Shown: positions 5,664 to 11,658 of the stretch, piece after piece
How the letters are laid out: each line of letters opens with the position of its first letter
Position numbering within the stretch: the first letter of the stretch is position 1
Origin: Cellvibrionales bacterium UBA1854
Lineage (GTDB): Bacteria; Pseudomonadota; Gammaproteobacteria; Pseudomonadales; Porticoccaceae
Reading direction: 5' to 3'
Length of the DNA: 11,658 nt
Assembly (NCBI GenBank): GCA_002338445.1
Contig: DDII01000070.1
Span: 1-11,658, forward strand
Translations under genes and position numbers: made by a program
Notes under the pieces: generated by a model
Seen by the model: only the letters and a program-made list of their open reading frames with translations
Told to the model about the DNA's origin: nothing
Databases searched by the model: none

Positions 5664-8219
5664 ATGGCTGAAGTAACAGTTAGCGAATTGGCGATGACCG
5701 TGGGTGCGTCTGTGGATCGGTTGCTAAAGCAAATGACTGATGCAGGCCTAGCGCATACAAATGCTGAAGCGCTGGTATCAGACGGAGAAAAACAAATTTT
5801 GCTTGCATATCTTAAAGGGTTGCACGGAGAACGTGCCCGAGAGCCTGGAAAGATTACACTACGTCGAAAAACTGTAACGACGTTAAAATCGGCGAATCGA
5901 AAAACTGTAAATATCGAAGTTCGTCGAAAGCGAACCTTTGTTAAGCGACCAGATGAAGAGATATCGATATCGACTACTAAATCAACCGAACCGTTGGAAA
6001 ACTCAATCACTAATCAAGACGCAAGTGCAGCTGAAGCATTAGATGAAGTCGAGGTGCAGCGAGTAGCTGCAATTGAAACTCGCCGAAGAGCGGATGAGGA
6101 AACCAAGAAAAAGGAAGGTAACAAAGAACTCACTAAAGCAGATGCTGCGTCAGACAAGAGAGATAACCTTACTGCCAAAAGAATTTCTCGCGCAGACAAG
6201 ACCGTTGTTGGCATGCCTTTACCACCCTCCGAAATCGGTCATGATAAAGGTCGACGGACCAACAAGATAAAAGATGATGAAGATGATCCCATAAGGCGTG
6301 CAAAAAAACCTATTCCAAAAGGTGCTAAGAAAAAGTCTCATTTGGTTTTAGACGATGTTGAGATAGATGGAGCAAAAAAAACTAGGCTAAGATCTGCTAT
6401 TGCCACCCCGCTAAAAGTGACAAATAAGCATACTTTTCAGCGCCCAACAGAGAAGAAAGTTCAAGAAATTACAGTAGGTGATGAAATTTCGGTCTCTGAT
6501 TTGGCAGCAGGACTGTCCCTGAAGTCAGTAAATGTAATCAGAAAACTTGCGAAGTTAGGGGTTGTGGCAACTGCGCATGAAATTATTGACCAAGAAACTG
6601 CTGTATTAGTTACTGAAGAATTAGGGCACAGAGCGATACCCTCCAGTAATAATGATTTGGAGGAACAACTAGACGCTGCTTTTACAGAACAAGCAAGAAA
6701 TTATACTCAATTGCCGCGGGCGCCTGTGGTAACCATTATGGGTCACGTCGATCATGGTAAAACATCGCTTCTGGACTATATTCGAAAAACTCGTATTGCT
6801 GTAGGTGAGGCAGGTGGTATTACTCAGCACATTGGTGCTTACCATGTAAGCACCCCTAAGGGAGCGATTACTTTTTTGGATACTCCAGGTCATGCCGCTT
6901 TCACTGCAATGCGGGCTCGTGGAGCGAAGAGTACTGATATTGTCATTCTTGTGGTAGCAGCGGATGATGGCGTAATGCCGCAAACTGAAGAGGCTGTTCA
7001 GCATGCTAGGGCAGCCGGGGTACCTATAGTTGTTGCCATTAATAAAATGGACAAAGAGGGTGCAGATCCCGAAAAAGTGACAAGTGAACTGGGCGCAAAA
7101 GACGTGATTCCAGAAGAATGGGGTGGTGACACTCAGTTTGTTAAGGTTTCTGCCCAGACAGGTGAGGGCATAGATGAGTTGTTAGATGCGGTGTTGTTAC
7201 AGTCAGAGCTTCTTGAATTAACGGCGAGCTTTGAAGGTAGGGCTCGAGGGGTGATAGTTGAGTCTCGTATCGATAAGGGTAGAGGAGTTGTAGCGACAGC
7301 TTTGGTGCAACAAGGAAATTTGAGCAAGGGCGATTTTGTGCTGGCAGGTTTGAGTGTAGGAAAGATAAGGGCTATGGTTGACCAAAGCAACACATCTATG
7401 CAGAAGGCGGGACCATCGGTTCCTATAGAAATTTTGGGATTGGACGAGGTTCCAGACGCAGGTAATTATTTTTACGTAGTACCGGATGAAAGACAGGGTC
7501 GAGATATAGTCGCATTTCGACAAGAAAAAGCTCGCGCTCAAAAATTGTCGAGTCAACGTGCTTCGGCTTTAGAGACGATGTTTGTGAATATGGGTTCAGA
7601 GGTTAAACGTACCTTACCATTAGTGATAAAAGCAGATGTTCGGGGATCGCTTGAGGCTATTAGTGGGGCTCTTAACGATTTTTCAACTCAAGAAGTGGGA
7701 GTTGACATTATAGCTTCGGGCGTGGGGGGTATTGCTGAGTCTGATGTCAATTTGGCCATCACCACTGGGGCTATTATTTTGGGGTTTAACGTGCGTGCTT
7801 CTGGTGGAGCGCGTGCATTAGCAAAGAAAGAGGAAATAGAAGTACGTTACTACAGTGTGATTTATAATCTTCTAGACGAGGTTAAGGCCGCTCTTTCTGG
7901 GATGCTATCCCCCGAGTCGAGAGAGAAAATTGTAGGCACAGCAGAAGTGAGGGATGTCTTCCGATCCCCAAAATTTGGTGCGATAGCGGGATGTATGGTT
8001 ACAGAGGGCACCGTGTATCGCAGTAAGCCAATTCGTGTCTTAAGAGACAATGTAGTTATTTATGAAGGAGAGTTAGAGTCGTTGCGTAGGTATAAAGATG
8101 ATGCTCCGGAGGTTCGAAGCGGCGTAGAGTGCGGTATTGGCGTAAAAGATTACAATGATGTTCGTGCGGGTGATTTGATAGAAGTTTACGAAGTTACACA
8201 AATTCTTCGGACCCTTTGA
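5664..8219 (+). CDS. infB: Translation initiation factor IF2
   Basis: IF2 is the GTPase that places fMet-tRNA on the 30S subunit and promotes 50S joining. The product has 851 residues. Small IF2_N domains lie at about 1-52 (VTVSELAMTVGASVDRLLKQ) and 271-322. Between them is a long charged, Lys/Glu-rich segment that is probably flexible. The G domain begins near 355: G1 GHVDHGKT (360-367), G3 DTPGH (406-410), G4 NKMD (460-463) and G5 SAQ (496-498). Domains II to IV follow, the last binding fMet-tRNA. The ATG at 5664 has AGAGGA (5652-5657) at 6 bases. An in-frame TTG at 5628 overlaps nusA but has no ribosome site. No clear internal ribosome site for a short isoform like E. coli IF2-beta was found. 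A 74-base gap before rbfA holds only a weak hairpin (8229-8244). Confidence 0.98.
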   Translation: MAEVTVSELAMTVGASVDRLLKQMTDAGLAHTNAEALVSDGEKQILLAYLKGLHGERAREPGKITLRRKTVTTLKSANRKTVNIEVRRKRTFVKRPDEEISISTTKSTEPLENSITNQDASAAEALDEVEVQRVAAIETRRRADEETKKKEGNKELTKADAASDKRDNLTAKRISRADKTVVGMPLPPSEIGHDKGRRTNKIKDDEDDPIRRAKKPIPKGAKKKSHLVLDDVEIDGAKKTRLRSAIATPLKVTNKHTFQRPTEKKVQEITVGDEISVSDLAAGLSLKSVNVIRKLAKLGVVATAHEIIDQETAVLVTEELGHRAIPSSNNDLEEQLDAAFTEQARNYTQLPRAPVVTIMGHVDHGKTSLLDYIRKTRIAVGEAGGITQHIGAYHVSTPKGAITFLDTPGHAAFTAMRARGAKSTDIVILVVAADDGVMPQTEEAVQHARAAGVPIVVAINKMDKEGADPEKVTSELGAKDVIPEEWGGDTQFVKVSAQTGEGIDELLDAVLLQSELLELTASFEGRARGVIVESRIDKGRGVVATALVQQGNLSKGDFVLAGLSVGKIRAMVDQSNTSMQKAGPSVPIEILGLDEVPDAGNYFYVVPDERQGRDIVAFRQEKARAQKLSSQRASALETMFVNMGSEVKRTLPLVIKADVRGSLEAISGALNDFSTQEVGVDIIASGVGGIAESDVNLAITTGAIILGFNVRASGGARALAKKEEIEVRYYSVIYNLLDEVKAALSGMLSPESREKIVGTAEVRDVFRSPKFGAIAGCMVTEGTVYRSKPIRVLRDNVVIYEGELESLRRYKDDAPEVRSGVECGIGVKDYNDVRAGDLIEVYEVTQILRTL

Positions 8220-8293
8220 AAAAGCTGAGATTGTATGAGCAATCGACGGTGTCCCAGAAACACTAAACTAAATAACAGAAAATTAAGACATTG

Positions 8294-8680
8294 ATGCCGA
8301 GAGAATTTTACCGCAGCGACAGAGTTGCTGATGCGATTCAGAGAGAGCTATCCGTGCTGATTAATGACTCGTTGAGAGATCCGAGAATCGGCATGGTTAG
8401 CGTTACCGAGGTTAGCGTCAGTAGAGACCTGTCAAACAGCAAGGTTTATGTTAGCTTTGTTTCGTCAAACAGTGATCATCAAGTAAATATTGCCATGTCA
8501 GCCCTTGATGGTGCCACTGGGTATTTGCGTAAGTTAATGGCGGCTAATATGAATTTGCGGGTGATACCAAAAATTAAATTTATCCATGATAATTTGGCGG
8601 GGAAAAGCCAAGACATGTCTGAATTGATTGATCTTGCAATTGCTTCGGATTCTAGATTGGCATCTTCGGGGGAACCCTAA
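8294..8680 (+). CDS. rbfA: 30S ribosome-binding factor RbfA
   Basis: RbfA helps mature the 16S rRNA 5' end in the 30S subunit and is needed for cold growth in E. coli. The product has 128 residues (E. coli 133). It begins MPREFYRSDRVADAIQREL and contains the family's RDPRIGMVSVTEV-like core and the SRDLSNSKVYVSF strand of the KH-like fold. It ends with LRVIPKIKFIHDN and a short tail, slightly reduced relative to E. coli. ATG at 8294 is chosen; a TTG directly before it (8291) adds only one Met. The Shine-Dalgarno is weak (AAGA at 8285-8288). truB follows after one base, so the two are probably translationally coupled. Confidence 0.96.
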   Translation: MPREFYRSDRVADAIQRELSVLINDSLRDPRIGMVSVTEVSVSRDLSNSKVYVSFVSSNSDHQVNIAMSALDGATGYLRKLMAANMNLRVIPKIKFIHDNLAGKSQDMSELIDLAIASDSRLASSGEP

Positions 8681-8681
8681 T

Positions 8682-9620
8682 TTGTCGCATCATAAGCAGC
8701 GCTTCAGATTGGTCAATGGCATTTTTTTACTGAATAAATCAAAAGGTGTTTCCTCCAATCACGAATTGCAGCGCGTGAAGCACTTATTTGCCGCCAAAAA
8801 AGCTGGGCATACAGGAAGTTTAGATCCCTTGGCTACCGGTGTGTTGCCGGTCTGCTTCGGAGAGGCTACGAAACTTAGTCGGTATTTACTTGATTCCGAG
8901 AAAGGATATCATAGTGTGTTCAAGTTAGGAGTAGAGACAGATACTGGAGATAGTGAGGGCCGAATAGTATCAACTAATGATGCAAGCACAATTACTGAGG
9001 GATTGATTCGTGTCACTATCGATCAATTTTTAGGAGACACCGTTCAAGTACCACCGATGTATTCAGCTCTCAAGCATAACGGACAACCTCTATACAAGTA
9101 TGCCAGGAAAGGTATGGATATAGAGAGATCACCCAGACCGATTGCAATATATGAGTATGAGATTGTATCTTTTAAAAGTGGAGTCGCTCCAGCGTTGGAG
9201 GTGAAAATACGTTGTAGCAAGGGCACATATATAAGAGGCCTTGCTTCTGACCTCGGCCGTCTACTGCGATGTGGAGCTCATGTAAGTAAATTACACCGGT
9301 TTGCCATAGGACCATTAAGTGACGATATGTCAATTTCTCTCTCAGAGCTCAGAGATTGTTATGATAAACATGGAATATCTGCATGTGATGAAAGATTGTT
9401 ACCTGTTGATTATGCGTTGCATGCAACGCCTAAAGTTACTCTAGACGATAAAAGTGCGGCACGATTACAACAAGGACAATCAGTATTCCTATCAAAAGGC
9501 TTTAACCTTGAGGAAGAAGGGGATATAGTGCGCGTGTTTGACAACAATCTAATGTTTTTGGGAGTGGGGACTTTGCGGAGTGGCGGTATGTTGGTGCCTA
9601 AACGCTTGGTAGCCCTGTAG
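8682..9620 (+). CDS. truB: tRNA pseudouridine-55 synthase TruB
   Basis: TruB makes pseudouridine at U55 in the T loop of elongator and initiator tRNAs and also acts as a tRNA chaperone. From the TTG at 8682 the product has 312 residues (E. coli 314). The start MSHHKQRFRLVNGIFLLNK matches the family's N-terminus. The catalytic motif GHTGSLDPLATG places the nucleophile at Asp48, the same number as in E. coli. Further family motifs are the conserved Tyr in KGYHSVFKLG, PPMYSALKHNG, CSKGTYIRGLASDLG and the C-terminal PUA-like region ending VPKRLVAL. GGGGGA (8668-8673) lies 8 bases upstream, inside the end of rbfA. Longer in-frame reading into rbfA (TTG 8628) is not supported by homology. One base separates it from the rbfA stop. 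Confidence 0.96.
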   Translation: MSHHKQRFRLVNGIFLLNKSKGVSSNHELQRVKHLFAAKKAGHTGSLDPLATGVLPVCFGEATKLSRYLLDSEKGYHSVFKLGVETDTGDSEGRIVSTNDASTITEGLIRVTIDQFLGDTVQVPPMYSALKHNGQPLYKYARKGMDIERSPRPIAIYEYEIVSFKSGVAPALEVKIRCSKGTYIRGLASDLGRLLRCGAHVSKLHRFAIGPLSDDMSISLSELRDCYDKHGISACDERLLPVDYALHATPKVTLDDKSAARLQQGQSVFLSKGFNLEEEGDIVRVFDNNLMFLGVGTLRSGGMLVPKRLVAL

Positions 9621-9660
9621 GATAGATTCAACTGATCGAAGCCTGAGCGATAGATTGAGT

Positions 9661-9669
9661 TGTTATAAA
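9661..9669 (+). promoter_or_regulatory. Extended -10 promoter for rpsO
   Basis: TG (9661-9662), one base, then TATAAA (9664-9669) forms an extended -10 element; no good -35 box is seen 16-18 bases upstream, which extended -10 promoters tolerate. Transcription would start near 9676, shortly before the rpsO leader structure. In E. coli a separate rpsO promoter lies in the same truB-rpsO gap. Confidence 0.45.
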
Positions 9670-9686
9670 AAGCATCGGCTGCAATG

Positions 9687-9739
9687 ACGAGCGTCCTGTA
9701 AGTGCGCATGGGACGCCAGTCGTTTTTAATTCGCGCACT
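9687..9739 (+). promoter_or_regulatory. rpsO leader pseudoknot, probable S15 autoregulatory site
   Basis: Stem 1 pairs ACGA (9687-9690) with TCGT (9720-9723) and GCGTCC (9691-9696) with GGACGC (9711-9716), with a 3-base bulge at 9717-9719. Its loop contains AGTGCGC (9701-9707), perfectly complementary over 7 bp to GCGCACT (9733-9739), which directly abuts the Shine-Dalgarno GGAGA (9740-9744). The connecting loops (4, 3 and 9 bases) suit an H-type pseudoknot. In E. coli, S15 stabilises such a pseudoknot and traps the 30S subunit on its own mRNA. The pairing is read directly from the sequence; S15 binding here is inferred. The T-run after stem 1 could look like a terminator, but the pseudoknot reading explains more of the sequence. 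Confidence 0.75.
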
Positions 9740-9749
9740 GGAGAAGTTT

Positions 9750-10019
9750 ATGGCCTTAAGTGCAGAAGAAAAAGCGTTGTTGGTCAAAGAATATGGCCAC
9801 GACCAGAAAGATACAGGCTCGCCAGAAGTGCAGGTGGCACTTTTGACGGCGAATATCAACAAGTTGCAGAATCATTTCGGTTCTCACAAGAAAGATCACC
9901 ATTCTCGACGTGGACTTATACGCATGGTTAATCAACGGAGAAAGTTACTTGATTACCTTAAAACAAGAAATTTTGATCGGTACTCTGAACTTATCAAGAA
10001 ACTTGGCCTGCGAAGATAG
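9750..10019 (+). CDS. rpsO: 30S ribosomal protein S15
   Basis: S15 is a primary 16S rRNA-binding protein of the central domain and forms bridge B4 with the 50S subunit. The product has 89 residues, identical in length to E. coli S15. It begins MALSAEEKALLVKEYG and carries the family motifs DTGSPEVQVALLT, HHSRRGLIRMV, the RRKLLDYL helix and the end LIKKLGLRR. ATG at 9750 has GGAGA (9740-9744) five bases upstream. The longer in-frame reading from 9702 would begin inside the leader pseudoknot and is rejected. It lies between truB and pnp as in E. coli. No intrinsic terminator follows, so read-through into pnp is likely. Confidence 0.98.
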   Translation: MALSAEEKALLVKEYGHDQKDTGSPEVQVALLTANINKLQNHFGSHKKDHHSRRGLIRMVNQRRKLLDYLKTRNFDRYSELIKKLGLRR

Positions 10020-10053
10020 TGACTAATCGGGGGCGAACAAATTATTTTAAGGG

Positions 10054-10062
10054 TGATATATT
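10054..10062 (+). promoter_or_regulatory. Candidate extended -10 promoter for pnp
   Basis: TG (10054-10055), one base, then TATATT (10057-10062) gives an extended -10. A poor -35 match, CGAACA, sits 17 bases upstream (10034-10039). It would give a leader of about 120 bases before pnp. E. coli pnp also has its own promoter and a processed leader in this gap, but I see no strong RNase III-type hairpin here. The rest of the 10020-10188 gap holds no GC-rich terminator. Confidence 0.3.
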
Positions 10063-10188
10063 CCTCAATGATACTCTTGAGAGCGTATAGATTCTTTACC
10101 CAAACTACAGTTAATGGCGTTTTAGGATACTAGCTTCCTTTTGCTTACATTAAAGAACTAATTTAAAGAAATATTTGAAGGCAACAAT

Positions 10189-11658
10189 ATGAATCCATTA
10201 GTAAAAAGATTTAAGTACGGTGAATGCAACGTAACAATCGAGACAGGTCGTGTAGCCAGACAAGCAACGGGTGCAGTGATATGTTCGATTGATGAGACTT
10301 CTGTGTTGTGTACGGTGGTTGGAGCGAGAGAAAAAAAAGAGGATGTCGACTTTTTCCCCCTGGGTGTTCATTATCAAGAAAAAGCTTATGCTGCTGGAAA
10401 AATTCCTGGAGGTTTCTTTAAAAGAGAGGGTCGTCCAACTGAAAAAGAAACGTTAACTTCTAGATTAATTGATAGACCCATTCGCCCACTTTTTCCAGAA
10501 GGTTTTAAGAATGAAGTGCAGGTGGTTTGCACGGTTCTGTCCGCAAAAAAAAATGCTGATCCTGATATTGCCGCAATGATAGGAACTTCCGCCGCTCTGG
10601 CGATTTCTGGCATACCATTTAACGGGCCTATCGGTGGGGCGCGAGTAGGTTATACGGAGGAAGAGGGCTACCTTTTAAATCCGACTAATACTGAGTTGTT
10701 AAGTTCCGAACTTGATATGGTAGTTGCTGCAACTGAAGATGCAGTTCTAATGGTAGAGTCCGAAGCGAAGGAGTTATCTGAAGACATAATGCTTGGAGCT
10801 GTTTTATTCGCACATCAAGAGATGCAAACCGTGATTACCGTCATAAAACAGCTGGCCTCTGAAGTGGGAAAACCTCGGTGGAATTGGAAATCAGTAGCAG
10901 TGAATAACACACTCAGAGATGACCTCAACACGTTGTTGGCAGAGGATCTCGAGCAAGCTTACCAACTAGTTGATAAGCAACAACGTATGGACAAAATCGC
11001 TAGCTTAAGGGATAAGGCGCTAACGCAACTGAGCTCTGAAATGGGTAACGAAGAAAATAGTATAAAAGATGAGTTTAAAAAACTTGAAAAAGATATTGTG
11101 CGCGGTCGAATTCTTCGGGGGGATCTTCGAATTGATGGGAGAGATAATCGAAGCGTGAGGCCCATTGGCGCTGAGGTTTCTATTTTATCTCGTGCGCATG
11201 GTTCAGCGCTGTTTACGCGAGGTGAGACGCAGGCGCTTGTTGTAGCAACGCTAGGCTCGACTCGCGATGCCCAAATGATTGATGATCTAGATGGTCGTCG
11301 AGATGACCCATTTATGTTGCATTATAATTTCCCCCCATATTCTGTTGGAGAATGTGGAAGAATTGGATTCACAGGTAGACGAGAAATTGGTCACGGGAGA
11401 TTGGCCCGCAGAGGAATCGCAGCTGTGCTTCCCTCAATTGATGAATTTCCGTATGCGATGCGTGTTGTGTCCGAGATCACTGAATCAAATGGATCAAGTT
11501 CGATGGCATCGGTTTGCGGAGCAAGTCTTGCACTCATGGATGCTGGAGTTCCGTTAAAAGCACCAGTAGCAGGAATAGCTATGGGACTAGTCAAAGAAGG
11601 AGATGAGTTTTCGGTGTTGACCGATATACTTGGAGATGAAGATCATCTTGGTGATATG
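10189..11658 (+). CDS. pnp: Polyribonucleotide nucleotidyltransferase (PNPase), 3' end cut by window
   Basis: PNPase degrades RNA 3' to 5' by phosphorolysis and is a core subunit of the RNA degradosome. The window holds 490 in-frame codons with no stop; the E. coli protein is about 710 residues, so the rest of the catalytic core and the KH and S1 RNA-binding domains lie beyond the edge. The first RNase PH-like domain covers about 1-210 (GKIPGGFFKREGRPTEKE; SRLIDRPIRPLFPEGF). A helical linker covers about 215-310. The second RNase PH-like domain begins near 312 (RGDLRIDGRD, then RRDDPFMLHYNFPPYS and NGSSSMASVCGASLALMDAG). It reaches DEDHLGDM, which includes the equivalent of E. coli Asp486; the second metal-binding Asp should be the next codon. 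ATG at 10189 has GAAGG (10177-10181) at 7 bases. Confidence 0.98.
   Translation, partial: MNPLVKRFKYGECNVTIETGRVARQATGAVICSIDETSVLCTVVGAREKKEDVDFFPLGVHYQEKAYAAGKIPGGFFKREGRPTEKETLTSRLIDRPIRPLFPEGFKNEVQVVCTVLSAKKNADPDIAAMIGTSAALAISGIPFNGPIGGARVGYTEEEGYLLNPTNTELLSSELDMVVAATEDAVLMVESEAKELSEDIMLGAVLFAHQEMQTVITVIKQLASEVGKPRWNWKSVAVNNTLRDDLNTLLAEDLEQAYQLVDKQQRMDKIASLRDKALTQLSSEMGNEENSIKDEFKKLEKDIVRGRILRGDLRIDGRDNRSVRPIGAEVSILSRAHGSALFTRGETQALVVATLGSTRDAQMIDDLDGRRDDPFMLHYNFPPYSVGECGRIGFTGRREIGHGRLARRGIAAVLPSIDEFPYAMRVVSEITESNGSSSMASVCGASLALMDAGVPLKAPVAGIAMGLVKEGDEFSVLTDILGDEDHLGDM

Noticed and set aside
6213..6215. Internal ATG of infB as the start of a short IF2 isoform
   Set aside because: No Shine-Dalgarno precedes it; it is only a Met in the linker region.
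9691..9727. Hairpin plus T-run read as a transcription terminator before rpsO
   Set aside because: The loop pairs perfectly with the segment just before the Shine-Dalgarno, and the same layout is a known S15 control element; a terminator between the candidate promoter and the gene would make less sense. Partial termination is not excluded.
9702..9749. In-frame 16-residue N-terminal extension of S15 from base 9702
   Set aside because: It begins inside the leader hairpin loop, has no ribosome site of its own, and S15 from 9750 has exactly the family length and start.
11291..11557. 88-residue open frame inside pnp
   Set aside because: It lies in another frame of the conserved second PNPase domain and shows no protein-like features of its own.

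Overview
The window is a chromosomal segment of a gammaproteobacterium, moderately AT-rich and probably marine or otherwise uncultured (the habitat is a guess). The evidence is gene order and protein type. An initiator tRNA is followed by rimP-nusA-infB-rbfA-truB-rpsO-pnp, which is the Escherichia coli metY/nusA-infB/rpsO-pnp order. NusA carries the two C-terminal acidic repeats typical of gammaproteobacteria, and a DjlA-type co-chaperone lies just upstream. No mobile element, CRISPR array or phage gene is visible, and most of the window is core housekeeping DNA.

Left part (1-3273), accessory genes. A short open stretch at the edge (1-111) may be the tail of an upstream gene. A well-formed sigma70 promoter (247-275) precedes a small class I SAM-dependent methyltransferase of unknown substrate (309-968, +). 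Its 3' end overlaps by 26 bp a convergent gene (2217-943, -) for an exported methionine sulfoxide repair enzyme. In that protein a thioredoxin-like CPYC domain lies between MsrA and MsrB, whereas the well-known Neisseria PilB has thioredoxin first. This is the most unusual protein in the window. djlA (2488-3273, +) diverges from it.

Right part (3328-11658), the translation and transcription operon. A near-consensus promoter with a GC-rich discriminator drives tRNA-fMet (3420-3496), which has an unusual U1-U72 mismatch. A leader with an 8-bp hairpin and a canonical intrinsic terminator follows (3587-3652). rimP, nusA, infB, rbfA and truB are then closely packed. Several start at TTG or GTG, and truB starts one base after the rbfA stop. 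Ahead of rpsO there is an extended -10 promoter and a leader hairpin whose loop can form seven perfect Watson-Crick pairs with the bases just before the Shine-Dalgarno. This matches the E. coli S15 autoregulatory pseudoknot in layout. pnp runs off the right edge after 490 codons.

Together the right-hand genes make the initiator tRNA, IF2, 30S maturation factors (RimP, RbfA), the U55 pseudouridine synthase TruB, transcription factor NusA, ribosomal protein S15 and the RNA-degrading PNPase. I found no clearly new multi-gene system. The points most worth following up are the MsrA-Trx-MsrB architecture, the S15 pseudoknot, the U1-U72 initiator tRNA and the rimP leader.
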